From contig DATJLU010000029.1 in NCBI GenBank assembly GCA_035509275.1, forward strand, positions 1 through 64,000: a DNA stretch of 64,000 bases. The letters are read 5' to 3'. Positions 7,824 to 16,356 of this stretch are shown in pieces; the first letter of the stretch is position 1; every line of letters begins with the position of its first letter. Under the pieces are notes generated by a model. That model was not told the DNA's origin, ran no database searches, and saw only the letters and a list, made by a program, of their open reading frames with translations. Position numbers and translations under genes: made by a program. The DNA comes from DAHUYF01 sp035509275. Its GTDB lineage: Bacteria; Pseudomonadota; Alphaproteobacteria; ATCC43930; CGMCC-115725.

Positions 7824-8142
7824 GCCCCCCGCGACAGAAGTGTTCGCCGCCTCCATGCCAATCGACGAGCAGTTGCTCGGGCAGTTGGGTGACTGCCCGC
7901 AGGACCTCATGAGCGAACCACTCAATCCTCTCTCGGTGTGGTGGCGACGAACGCGGGATCGCGATAGGCGCGACGCTTTTATTGGAAAGCGTCGATTCCA
8001 AGTGCCGGGGGCATCCTTACGGGTTCGCGCGGCGAAGACATCGGGTGCGCGCCGGATAGCGATATGCGGCGAGGGCTGCTACTGAGCGAGCGTCGATGAT
8101 CGGTCAGCGCTTTGGGCTCTCACACGAAGTGGAACCTACGCA
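7824..8142. other. Non-coding stretch, nothing recognised
   Basis: The short open frames on both strands lack ribosome sites and any family resemblance I can see. No operator-like palindrome stands out before the secreted-protein gene at 8143. Confidence 0.4.
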
Positions 8143-8430
8143 ATGCTGATGAAAACGACGGCTTGCGCACTGGCGGCAATGCTGTTCGCGGCACCCGCCT
8201 TCGCCGCAAAGAACTGCACGCGCGACGCCTCCGGCCAGGTTACCTGCACCAATCCCAACACGGGCAAATCCAAGACGAGCAACGCGACGTCCGGCACCAG
8301 CAGTAATGGCGTTACCACGACGCAGACGCAACGCGGCGGTACGGCAAAGACGAAAAACGGCAAGGGTGTCGTGACGACGCCCGGTGGCAAGAATTGCGTC
8401 AAGACCGCCAATAATCAGGGCTGTCGGTAA
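8143..8430 (+). CDS. Small secreted Thr/Asn/Gly-rich protein
   Basis: This is a 95-residue exported protein. A Sec signal peptide (MLMKTTACALAAMLFAAPAFA) precedes a mature part of about 74 residues rich in Thr, Ser, Asn, Gly and Lys. It holds four Cys (NCTRD, VTCTN, NCVKT, QGCR), enough for two disulfides in the periplasm. A second ATG at 8149 would serve equally well. I do not recognise the family. It is convergent with the patatin gene that ends at 8487. Confidence 0.65.
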   Translation: MLMKTTACALAAMLFAAPAFAAKNCTRDASGQVTCTNPNTGKSKTSNATSGTSSNGVTTTQTQRGGTAKTKNGKGVVTTPGGKNCVKTANNQGCR

Positions 8431-8486
8431 CCATTTCACCATGCCGCAGGCAAGGTGCGCCTGGGGCTGCGGCACGCTGACGGTGC

Positions 8487-9662
8487 TCATCCGGGCTCGC
8501 TGGTGCCGTTCGGCAAGCGCGACAGCTCCTGCGGCCCATCGGGAATGAGGAAGGGGCTGCTCTTCTTCCAGGCGGTCCCATGCTTGATCTGGGCTCGGCC
8601 GTATTCGAACAAGGCGCGCATATAGGCCGGAACAAAATCCGCGGTGTGCTCCGCACTGAAGTCGCGGCCGATATAGGCGAGGTTGAAGCTCACCCCGTCA
8701 CGCGCGGTCATGGTCTGCAATCGGTATACGTCGTTCTGCCCGCTATAATGAATCATCGTGGCGACGGCACGGCTGGCGATCGAGAACAGGCGGCGGTCGG
8801 TCGACGCCCATTCCGGGTCGAGGCGGCCATTGCGGATGACATAGGCATGGCGCTCGCGGGCGAGCGGTCCGCGCCTGAGATCGACGCCGGCGGTAAGCGT
8901 GGTCGGGTAGAGGAAGGTCTGGGCGATCGCGCCACCATCCACATGCATTTCCTGATAGGGCTTGCCATCGACCTCGACATCAATGAGCACAGGCGGGAAG
9001 GCGACGGGTATGGCGGCCGAGGCGAGGAGGATCTTGCGCAAGAGGTCGAAAGCGCCCGGCCGGCCGCTGACGGCGATCGCGCCGAGGTTCCAGATGACGG
9101 GCCGCTGCGCATCGATATCGGCCGTGCCGATCAGCAAGAGCCGCCCCTTCCGGTATTCGTTGGCGATGGCGGTCAGCACCTGGTCGTCGACATAGTGCGA
9201 GATCAGCTGGGAGAGCGGCGTCGTGTCCTTCAGAGCGTCGCTGAAGATGGCGGCCAGAATGAAGCGCGACTCGAAAATGGCGCTCTGGCCGACCTCGGTG
9301 TAGACGTGCCGCAGGACGTCGTCGTAGTCGGGGCCAAGGAACGCAAAGGGTGCGATCAGGGCGCCGGTGCTGACACCGCTCACGGTCTTGAATTCGGGGC
9401 GGTCCCCCCGCTCCGTCCAGCCGATCAGCAGCCCGGCGCCGAAGGAGCCCTTGTCGCCGCCCCCCGAAATCGCGAGCAAGTTCGCAGGCGGTAAGCGCCC
9501 GGCAGCCGCTGCGCCGAGCTGCGCGCGCTCGCGGTCGAGCGCGGCATAGGCTTCTCGCGTCAACTCCGGCACCTGGGTGTCGGCGACGTAGCGCGCATTG
9601 GCGAGGCCGCCGAGCACCGTTGCCCGCTCGGTCAACCCCGACGGAACAGCCGATTCCCGCAT
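8487..9662 (-). CDS. Patatin-like phospholipase, copy 1 (export signal disrupted)
   Basis: This 391-residue open frame encodes a patatin-family serine lipid acyl hydrolase. The oxyanion motif is GGGDKGSFG, the nucleophile elbow is GVSTG, and the catalytic Asp is in HVDGGAIAQ. It is a close paralogue of the gene at 28612-29838. The copy at 28612 starts with a lipoprotein signal. In this copy the matching sequence is present upstream (9663-9740), but the codon at the lipobox cysteine is TGA, so the open frame begins only at an internal Met. The product would be cytoplasmic, or the gene may be a pseudogene. All catalytic residues are still intact. Confidence 0.75.
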   Translation of the reverse strand: MRESAVPSGLTERATVLGGLANARYVADTQVPELTREAYAALDRERAQLGAAAAGRLPPANLLAISGGGDKGSFGAGLLIGWTERGDRPEFKTVSGVSTGALIAPFAFLGPDYDDVLRHVYTEVGQSAIFESRFILAAIFSDALKDTTPLSQLISHYVDDQVLTAIANEYRKGRLLLIGTADIDAQRPVIWNLGAIAVSGRPGAFDLLRKILLASAAIPVAFPPVLIDVEVDGKPYQEMHVDGGAIAQTFLYPTTLTAGVDLRRGPLARERHAYVIRNGRLDPEWASTDRRLFSIASRAVATMIHYSGQNDVYRLQTMTARDGVSFNLAYIGRDFSAEHTADFVPAYMRALFEYGRAQIKHGTAWKKSSPFLIPDGPQELSRLPNGTSEPG

Positions 9663-9740
9663 CGGCGAGGCTCAGGCGCCGGGTGTTGCCGCGAGAGCGA
9701 GCGCAGCGAGGCGATGTCCAATGGCGACCACCGGACGCAT
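9663..9740 (-). pseudogene. Detached lipoprotein signal peptide of patatin copy 1
   Basis: The ATG at 9738-9740 begins MRPVVAIGHRLAALALAA and is in frame with the patatin at 8487-9662. The reading stops at TGA (9672-9674), exactly where the paralogue at 28612 has its lipobox Cys (LGAC there, PGA-stop here). The -3 lipobox position is also changed from Leu to Pro. Confidence 0.75.
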
Positions 9741-9879
9741 CGCGAAACTGTGCCAGCCGGGCAGCCGGAGGTGTATCGGTAGAACTACTGATGAGGGTCG
9801 ATGCGGTCCCCGTATTGAACCCTTGAAGGGTTTATCGCCGAGCACATTCCGCTTGCGCGGCGTCCAGCCGCTCGCCGCG

Positions 9880-10452
9880 CTACTGGATCAGCGGCCCGTT
9901 CCACACGCCGACGGCGGGGATGTCCTGGTAGTAATCGAGGACGCAGAGGGTCGCGGTATCCAGCAGGAAGTGCTGTCCCGCCCCTGCCGGCAGACCGATC
10001 CACCGCGCGACGAGCACCCGCAGCACATGTCCGTGCGCGAAGAGGGCGACGTCACCCTCGACCGCCCGCGCCCGCGCGATGACCCGGTCCGCGCGCGCGC
10101 CGACCTGCTCCGGCGTCTCGCCGCCGGGGCATCCGTCGCGAAAGATGAGCCAGCCTGGCGCCGTCGCGCGAATCTGCTCGGGGGTCAGGCCTTCGTACGC
10201 GCCGTAGTTCCACTCTGCGAGATCGGTATCGACGACGGCTGCGTTGCCGAGACCGGCCAGCGCGCAGGTTTCTCGTGCGCGCTGCATCGGGCTGACGCGA
10301 ACCAGCGCGAACGCCTTTCCGGCTAGGAAAGGCCGGAGCCGCTCGGCGAGGCGACGCCCGTTCGCGGTCAGCGGGATGTCGGTCGTGCCCGTATGCTGGC
10401 CGCTCAGGCTCCATTCGGTCTCGCCATGCCTGATCACGAACACGCTCACCAC
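9880..10452 (-). CDS. Histidine phosphatase (phosphoglycerate-mutase-like) family protein
   Basis: This 190-residue cytoplasmic phosphohydrolase belongs to the histidine phosphatase branch 1. The phospho-accepting His is in VIRHGETEWS (residues 6-15), the second Arg in SPMQRARET, the acidic residue in AEWNYGAYEG and the second His in ALFAHGHVLRVL. The family includes phosphatases of sugar phosphates, riboside phosphates and proteins. The substrate is not evident here. Confidence 0.85.
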   Translation of the reverse strand: MVSVFVIRHGETEWSLSGQHTGTTDIPLTANGRRLAERLRPFLAGKAFALVRVSPMQRARETCALAGLGNAAVVDTDLAEWNYGAYEGLTPEQIRATAPGWLIFRDGCPGGETPEQVGARADRVIARARAVEGDVALFAHGHVLRVLVARWIGLPAGAGQHFLLDTATLCVLDYYQDIPAVGVWNGPLIQ

Positions 10453-10519
10453 TCACCCCCATCGACCGTTGCGCGCCATTGTGCTCAAGCCCATCACAAC
10501 CTCCCCCGGGCGCGCGCTC

Positions 10520-11251
10520 TCAACGCCTCGACTTGCGGCGATTGCGGCGGGCCAGCACGTTGAAGGCCTCGACCCCGCCCGCGAACGCCATGGCGAAGTA
10601 GAGGTAGCCGCGCGGAATGTGGAAGTCGAAACCGTCGGCAACCAGTGCCGTGCCGATCAGCAATAGAAACGCCAGCGCCAACATTTTGGTGGTCGGATGC
10701 GCGGCGATGAAAGCGGCGACCGGCCCCGAGGAGACGTACATCACGATGATCGCCAACACCACGGCGGCAATCATGATCTCGATCCGGTCGACCATGCCGA
10801 TCGCGGTGATGATGGAGTCGAGCGAGAACACGATGTCGATAGCGACAAGCTGCGCAACGACGATGGCAAACGACTGTGCCGCGCCGCCGCTCGCCGTTCC
10901 GGACTCCTTGTCATGCGGCTCGATCTCGCCGTGGATCTCGTGCGTCGCTTTGGCGATCAGGAACAGGCCGCCGCCGATCAGAATGGTGTCGCGCCAGGAA
11001 ATGCCGACCCCGAAGATCGAGAACAGCGCGTCGGTCAGATGCATCAGCCAGGTGAGGCTGAACAACATCAGGACGCGGAAGACGAAGGCGAGCGACAGGC
11101 CGATTTGCCGCGCGCGCCGCGCCTCGCGCCGCGGGCAGCGCGAGACCAGGATAGAGATGAAGACAACGTTGTCGATGCCCAACACGATCTCGAGCGCGGT
11201 CAACGTGGCAAGCGCGACCCAAGCATCGGCATCGGTCAAGAGCGCAATCAT
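10520..11251 (-). CDS. TerC family integral membrane protein
   Basis: This is a 243-residue protein with about seven hydrophobic segments. Both conserved acidic membrane motifs of TerC/Alx proteins are present: LEIVLGIDNVVFISI near residue 24 and DIVFSLDSIITAIGM near residue 139. Family members are linked to tellurite resistance, manganese export and metal loading of exported proteins. It shares the minus strand with the DUF2254 gene directly upstream (37 bp), so co-transcription is likely. Confidence 0.88.
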   Translation of the reverse strand: MIALLTDADAWVALATLTALEIVLGIDNVVFISILVSRCPRREARRARQIGLSLAFVFRVLMLFSLTWLMHLTDALFSIFGVGISWRDTILIGGGLFLIAKATHEIHGEIEPHDKESGTASGGAAQSFAIVVAQLVAIDIVFSLDSIITAIGMVDRIEIMIAAVVLAIIVMYVSSGPVAAFIAAHPTTKMLALAFLLLIGTALVADGFDFHIPRGYLYFAMAFAGGVEAFNVLARRNRRKSRR

Positions 11252-11288
11252 GAGGTCCTATGCAAGCAGATCCATGGCCGGCCTCGAT

Positions 11289-12566
11289 CTACGGCGGCGA
11301 GGCCACTCCCAAACCTTGCGAATCCGCGACGCGCGCCCGCGCCACGTCTTCCGGAAAGGCATACAGCTTCTCCAAGGCACGATCGAGCAGGTCGAGTTCT
11401 TGGCGCAGCGCCGGAGCACGGCGCTGCGGTATGCTCTGGGCAACAATCTCGATCATCGCGCGCAGGCGCCGCGCCACCTGAAAATTCCCGGCGCCGTACT
11501 GGCGGATCTCGCTGAAGGTCAGATGAACGAAATCATCCCAGTTGGGCGTCCCGAAAATCAGCCTGAGGCGCCCCTCCTGATCGACGATCCGCTCATCGCG
11601 CAGGTCCCGATTGCCCACCCGGCGCAACAGCCGCTGAAGCTGGTCGATGGCGATGACGGCGGTGGTCGGGTCGTTGATCGCCGGCGACAGCGCTTTGATG
11701 GCGATGTCGACGAGGACGCGGAAGGCAAAGGTCGAATCCTGCTCCAGGGTGCGCTCGCGCCCGAACGCGACTTGACCGCACAGGAAGCGCTCGCCGACCC
11801 TTGTCGCGCCGCGGCCGCGCAAATGGAACAGCGGGTCTCCGCTGGCGACGAAATCCCCGACGCGCGGCACCAATTCGATGATGGCGTCCGCCCTGGTCGC
11901 TTCCGCCAACAGGGCCTTCACATTGACGGCGATAACGACCGCAGAATTACCGCGATGAGAGATTGTCCGTTCGGGTGATCCGAGCTCTTCCGAGGCTTGG
12001 GTGGGAAGCGAAGAGGCCGGGGCCGGATTGGGATAAACCTCATCGATCACCGTGATGCCGCCCTGAGCGATCCGCCACACAATGGTGACCGGGCGCAGCA
12101 GCTTGGCGGCGTAGTCGATCAGGAACATGAACACGATCACGCTGGCCAGACCGAGGATTCCGGTGACGCTCACGAGGAAACGGGGAACCGTGTCGATCCT
12201 CGCCTTTACCCCGATGGCCAGCAACAGCGCGTAGACAAAGAGGCCCACCGACCAACGGATGACCCGATCGCGCAGCAGTGCGGTCGCGATGATCCGAGGG
12301 CTCAACTGACCGCTTGCGACCTGGATCGCGACGAGGAGAGAACTGAAGGTAAAGACGATGAAGGCGATGGACGAGGCGATCACGTAATCCGCCACCGCGA
12401 TCGTACCCTCTCGGTTGATGATGAATCCGGGAATCCCGCCAAAATCGAGCTGGTGGAAGTAGGCCAGCCGGAAGGTCACCTGCTCGACCACCAGCGCCAT
12501 CACCGGCGCGGTCCAGATCGCAGAGAGAAGGTAGCTCTTGATCGCGTACCGGAGACTCCAGCTCAT
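11289..12566 (-). CDS. DUF2254 family membrane protein
   Basis: This 425-residue protein has four N-terminal membrane segments, roughly at residues 10-30, 55-80, 105-125 and 135-155. A soluble domain of about 250 residues follows, with the conserved KALSPAINDPTTA stretch typical of DUF2254. Function is unknown. I placed the start at the ATG at 12566 (MSWSLRYAIKSYLL), which has GGAAAG upstream. The longer open frame adds 69 residues without membrane or family character. Confidence 0.82.
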   Translation of the reverse strand: MSWSLRYAIKSYLLSAIWTAPVMALVVEQVTFRLAYFHQLDFGGIPGFIINREGTIAVADYVIASSIAFIVFTFSSLLVAIQVASGQLSPRIIATALLRDRVIRWSVGLFVYALLLAIGVKARIDTVPRFLVSVTGILGLASVIVFMFLIDYAAKLLRPVTIVWRIAQGGITVIDEVYPNPAPASSLPTQASEELGSPERTISHRGNSAVVIAVNVKALLAEATRADAIIELVPRVGDFVASGDPLFHLRGRGATRVGERFLCGQVAFGRERTLEQDSTFAFRVLVDIAIKALSPAINDPTTAVIAIDQLQRLLRRVGNRDLRDERIVDQEGRLRLIFGTPNWDDFVHLTFSEIRQYGAGNFQVARRLRAMIEIVAQSIPQRRAPALRQELDLLDRALEKLYAFPEDVARARVADSQGLGVASPP

Positions 12567-13041
12567 GCGGCTTTCCTTCTCGGCCCATGACCGCGCGCCC
12601 ACCGACCGCATCCCCGCAGAGGCACGAGACCTCGGCGCCCCGCACGCGGATTGAATGTCCAGCCGAGCATCGTGATTCGGGAAGGTCGAGCCTCGCCGCC
12701 GATCTGCTGCCGCCGTGAGCCCTGAACCGCAGACGATCCAGCCATCATCGCCGCCCAAACACCCCCGCGGCATCCGGCAAACCGGGTAGATTGCACGGGA
12801 AACCCCCGGTATATCGCGGCGAACGCGGAACGGACTTAGCTAGCGGCGGAATTTCTACCGCGAATGGCTCCAGCGTCTAGGGAGTCTCACTGATTCCCGT
12901 GCTTCGCCCGCGCGCAAATAAATAGCAGCCGTGAGATGCGCCGGCGCCGGGTGTCCGGCGGCGATTCAGCCTGCATCGGACGCTTGCACGCCGCGATCAC
13001 GCCGACCGCAGCGTTCGGCGCGCCAGGAACCGGGGTAGTTC
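12567..13041. other. 475-bp divergent intergenic region, no gene recognised
   Basis: It separates the minus-strand DUF2254 gene from the plus-strand phosphoglucomutase operon and should hold both promoters. I find no convincing -35/-10 pair or strong palindrome, and the short frames across it look non-coding. Confidence 0.5.
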
Positions 13042-13812
13042 ATGGCCGATGTCATCACACGCGACCGGTATGGCGCCGTGCTCCTCGACATGGACGGAGT
13101 CGTCACCGACACGGCCAGCATCCACGCCGACTGCTGGAAGCGATTGTTCGACGAATTTCTGGAGAAGCAAGCCGCACACAACGCCGCCCCGTACCCTTAC
13201 CGCCCTTTCGACCTGAACACCGACTATAAGCTGCATGTCGACGGCAAGCCGAGATACGAGGGCGTCGCCGACTTCCTCAACTCCCGCGGTATCGTCTTGC
13301 CCGAGGGGACGCCGAAAGATCCCCCGACCGAGGCGACCATATGCGGCCTCGGCAATCGGAAAAACGAATTGTTCAACGAACGGATCGCATCGGCCGGCGT
13401 CAAGGCCTACCCCGGCACGGTCGCCTTTCTCGACTATCTCAGGCGGACGGGGATCAGAGCGGCGGTCGTGACGTCCAGCCGTAACGCCCATGCGGTCCTG
13501 CACGCGGCAAAAGTCGAGGAACTCTTCGATGTCTGCGTCGATGAAAACGTGCTCGCCGAGCACGGTCTCGCCGGCAAGCCGGCGCCCGATTCCTTTTTGA
13601 AGGCGGCGGAAATGCTCGGCGTCCGGCCGGACCGCGCCGTCGTCATCGAGGACGCCCTCTCCGGCGTCCGGGCCGGCGTGCGCGGCGCGTTCGGGCTGGT
13701 GATCGGGGTCGCCCGGAAGGACAACGCGGAAGAGCTGAAGGCGCAAGGCGCGCATCTCGTCGTCAAGGATCTGGCCGAGCTGCTGCCCGAGCGCCCGGAA
13801 GCCGGGCGATAG
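13042..13812 (+). CDS. pgmB: Beta-phosphoglucomutase family HAD hydrolase
   Basis: This 256-residue HAD-superfamily enzyme is predicted to convert beta-glucose 1-phosphate to glucose 6-phosphate. The nucleophile/acid-base pair is in LLDMDGVVTDT (residues 15-25), motif II in VVTSSRNAH, the motif III Lys in LAGKPAPDSF, and motif IV is VIEDALSGVRAG. The family cap insert contains the long NTDYKLHVDGKPRYEG stretch. It lies 10 bp upstream of a GH65 phosphorylase, whose usual product is beta-glucose 1-phosphate; this context supports a mutase over a generic phosphatase role. Confidence 0.88.
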   Translation: MADVITRDRYGAVLLDMDGVVTDTASIHADCWKRLFDEFLEKQAAHNAAPYPYRPFDLNTDYKLHVDGKPRYEGVADFLNSRGIVLPEGTPKDPPTEATICGLGNRKNELFNERIASAGVKAYPGTVAFLDYLRRTGIRAAVVTSSRNAHAVLHAAKVEELFDVCVDENVLAEHGLAGKPAPDSFLKAAEMLGVRPDRAVVIEDALSGVRAGVRGAFGLVIGVARKDNAEELKAQGAHLVVKDLAELLPERPEAGR

Positions 13813-13822
13813 GGCGAGCCGC

Positions 13823-16204
13823 ATGCTTCACCATGAACGCCTGAAGCCGCCCGTCGAGGACTACACGCCCGACGAGTGGAACTTGATCGAAACCGGCTTT
13901 CGCCCGGAATTCGTCGCACAGATGGAATCCGTGCTCGCCCTCGGCAACGGTTATCTGGGGATGCGCGGGGCGCATGAAGAGGGCGTGCCCAGCGAGCAGA
14001 ACGGCACGTTCGTCAACGGCTTCTACGAATCCTGGCCGATCGTTTACAGCGAAGAAGCCTACGGCTTCGCGCGGACCGGCCAGACCATGCTGAACGTGAC
14101 GGATGGCAAGATCATCCGCCTGTTCGTCGATGACGAGCCCTTTGAGCTCGGACGCGCCATTTTGCGGAATTATGACCGGCGGCTGAACATGAAAGCCGGC
14201 ACCCTCGACCGTGACCTGGTTTGGGAGACGCTGTCCGGCAAGCTGGTTCATCTCACGTCGCGTCGCCTCATTTCCTTTGCGCAGCGCCATGTGGCGGCGA
14301 TCTCGTATGAAGTGACGCTGCTGAATTCAGAGGCGGCCCTGGTGATCTCGTCGGAACTCATCTGCCGGCAGCCCCGCAACCGAAAGGCGGAAGTCGACCC
14401 GCGCCAGGCCAGGATGTTTTCCGGCGAAGTGCTCCATCCCCGTGCCGGCTTCGCGCGCGATCGCCGCATCGTCCTCGCGCATGGAACCGAGCGGACGCAG
14501 ATGATCCTGGGATGCGGCATCGACCATCAGCTCGATGGCGATGGTCAACACGCCGCTCACGCCAGCCACACCGAGAATTTCGGTCAAGTCGTGTTCTCGC
14601 TGGCGGCGCAGCCGCGACGCGTCATCCGGCTCACCAAGTACATGGCCTACCATTCCGCGGCGACCGACGCGCCCGAAGAGCTGTGCCGCCGCGTGGAATG
14701 GTCCTTGGACAGAGCCATGGGTCAAGGCTTCCCCGCGCTGCTTGCCGAGCAGGCGGACTATCTCGACGCCTTCTGGCGGCGAAGCGATGTGCGCGTGAGC
14801 AATATCAGGGAAGACGCGATAAGGCTTACGACGCTCGAAACCCAGCAGGCGATCCGGGTCAATCTGTTCCACATTCTGCAAGCCTCGGCCAGAGCCGAAA
14901 GCAGCGGCATCCCCGCCAAGGGGCTGACGGGGCAGGCCTATGAGGGGCAGTATTTCTGGGATTCCGAGATCTATCTGCTGCCGTTCCTGATCTACACATC
15001 GCCGCACGTCGCCAAGAATCTGCTGCGCTTCCGCTACGGGATGCTGGACAAAGCGCGCGCACGCGCCCGCGAGCTCGATCACCGCGGCGCGCTGTTTCCG
15101 TGGCGCACCATCAACGGCGAGGAAGCCTCGGCCTATTACGCGGCCGGCACCGCCCAATATCACATCAACGCCGACATCGCCTATGCCTTGCGGAAATACG
15201 TCACCGTCACCGGGGATCACGACTTCCTGCTCGAATGCGGCGCCGAGATGCTGGTGGAAACCGCACGCTTGTGGTGCGATCTGGGATTCTTCTCGGAGCG
15301 GAAGGGCGGCAAATTCTGCATCAACGGCGTGACCGGTCCCGACGAATACAACACCGTCGTCAACAACAACACCTACACGAACCTGATGGCGCGCGAGAAT
15401 CTGCGCTATGCGGCGGAAACCGTCGCGGCCCTCAAAAGCCGCCATCCGGAAGCCCTGCAAGCCCTCATCCGCAAGACCGGTCTCGAGCCGGAGGAAGCGA
15501 AGACCTGGGCGCGGGCGGCCGACACTATGTACGTGCCCTTCGACAAGGCGACGGGCATCTATCCGCAGGACGACAGCTTCCTCGATCGGGAGCGCTGGGA
15601 TTTCGAAAACACCCCGGCCGACAAATACCCGCTGCTGCTGTTCTATCACCCGCTCAACATCTACCGCTTTCAAGTGATCAAGCAGGCGGACGTCATTCTG
15701 GCGATGTTCCTGCTCGGCCATGAATTCACGACCGAGGCGAAACGGCGGAATTTCGAATTCTATGATCCGCTCACGACGGGCGATTCGTCGCTCTCCTCCT
15801 GCATCGAAGCCATCATTGCCCTCGAGGTCGGTGCGTTCGACAAAGCCGCGAGCTACGGCCGGGCGGCCTTGCTCATGGATCTGGCGGATGTCGGCGGCAA
15901 CGTCCGGGACGGATGCCATATCGCCTCGATGGGCGGCACCTGGATGGTGTTCGCCTATGGCTTCGCCGGGCTGCGCGATTATGACGGCACCCTCTCATTT
16001 CGGCCGCAACGGCCGCCCGACGCCCAGTCGTCGCTTCGCTTCCCGCTGGCCTATCGCGGCCGGATCCTCGATATCGAGATCGGTCCGACGTCGACGACCT
16101 ATACGCTGCGTGAGGGGGATGAGCTCACCATTCGCCACGTTGACGAAGCCCTCACCCTGACGCGCGCCAAACCGGCCGTCACCCGGCCGACCGTGACGTC
16201 ATGA
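13823..16204 (+). CDS. Glycoside hydrolase family 65 disaccharide phosphorylase
   Basis: This is a 793-residue GH65 enzyme. These inverting phosphorylases split alpha-glucosides such as maltose, trehalose, kojibiose or nigerose with phosphate, giving beta-glucose 1-phosphate and a free sugar. Its three parts are an N-terminal beta-sandwich (about 1-270), an (alpha/alpha)6 barrel (about 310-690) and a small C-terminal beta domain. The general-acid Glu is in NGVTGPDEYNTVVNNNTYTN, and GQAYEGQYFWDSEIYLLPF is the family substrate region. Length matches the family. It has no signal peptide, so it acts in the cytoplasm. Substrate choice is not decidable by eye. Confidence 0.92.
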   Translation: MLHHERLKPPVEDYTPDEWNLIETGFRPEFVAQMESVLALGNGYLGMRGAHEEGVPSEQNGTFVNGFYESWPIVYSEEAYGFARTGQTMLNVTDGKIIRLFVDDEPFELGRAILRNYDRRLNMKAGTLDRDLVWETLSGKLVHLTSRRLISFAQRHVAAISYEVTLLNSEAALVISSELICRQPRNRKAEVDPRQARMFSGEVLHPRAGFARDRRIVLAHGTERTQMILGCGIDHQLDGDGQHAAHASHTENFGQVVFSLAAQPRRVIRLTKYMAYHSAATDAPEELCRRVEWSLDRAMGQGFPALLAEQADYLDAFWRRSDVRVSNIREDAIRLTTLETQQAIRVNLFHILQASARAESSGIPAKGLTGQAYEGQYFWDSEIYLLPFLIYTSPHVAKNLLRFRYGMLDKARARARELDHRGALFPWRTINGEEASAYYAAGTAQYHINADIAYALRKYVTVTGDHDFLLECGAEMLVETARLWCDLGFFSERKGGKFCINGVTGPDEYNTVVNNNTYTNLMARENLRYAAETVAALKSRHPEALQALIRKTGLEPEEAKTWARAADTMYVPFDKATGIYPQDDSFLDRERWDFENTPADKYPLLLFYHPLNIYRFQVIKQADVILAMFLLGHEFTTEAKRRNFEFYDPLTTGDSSLSSCIEAIIALEVGAFDKAASYGRAALLMDLADVGGNVRDGCHIASMGGTWMVFAYGFAGLRDYDGTLSFRPQRPPDAQSSLRFPLAYRGRILDIEIGPTSTTYTLREGDELTIRHVDEALTLTRAKPAVTRPTVTS

Positions 16205-16284
16205 ACCCGGCGTTGCAAAGCTCGGCGGGCTGCGCCGACTCGCGTCATCGCCGCGCATGGCGCGATGATTGACCGGCGCGCCCC

Positions 16285-16302
16285 GCCCGTCTTCGGACGG
16301 GC
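16285..16302 (+). terminator. UUCG-tetraloop hairpin between GH65 and phosphoketolase
   Basis: GCCCGTC-TTCG-GACGGGC is a perfect 7-bp stem with the extra-stable C(UUCG)G loop, 81 bases past the GH65 stop and 55 bases before the phosphoketolase start. With no U-tract it may be a terminator, a processing stop or a stabiliser separating the two messages. Confidence 0.5.
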
Positions 16303-16356
16303 AAGAGCGGCGCGCTAGAATGCATGGCTCGATGACGAGGACCCCTGGAGGCGATC

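Noticed and set aside
6955..8001. Long minus-strand open frame opposite the charge-block gene, giving repeated hydrophobic stretches
   Set aside because: The pattern (LLALLIFLLAAASLLGAVLQQ repeats) is what Glu/Asp/Arg/Leu repeat codons give in antisense. The plus frame has a Shine-Dalgarno and a related module in the preceding gene; the minus frame has neither.
7795..8085. Short plus-strand frame after the repeat-protein gene
   Set aside because: It begins inside the stem-loop at 7797-7823, lacks a ribosome site and has no recognisable features.
9672..9674. Selenocysteine at the TGA in patatin copy 1
   Set aside because: The position is a lipidated Cys, which has no catalytic need for Sec, and no hairpin resembling a bacterial SECIS follows the codon. 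A nonsense mutation or sequencing error is simpler.
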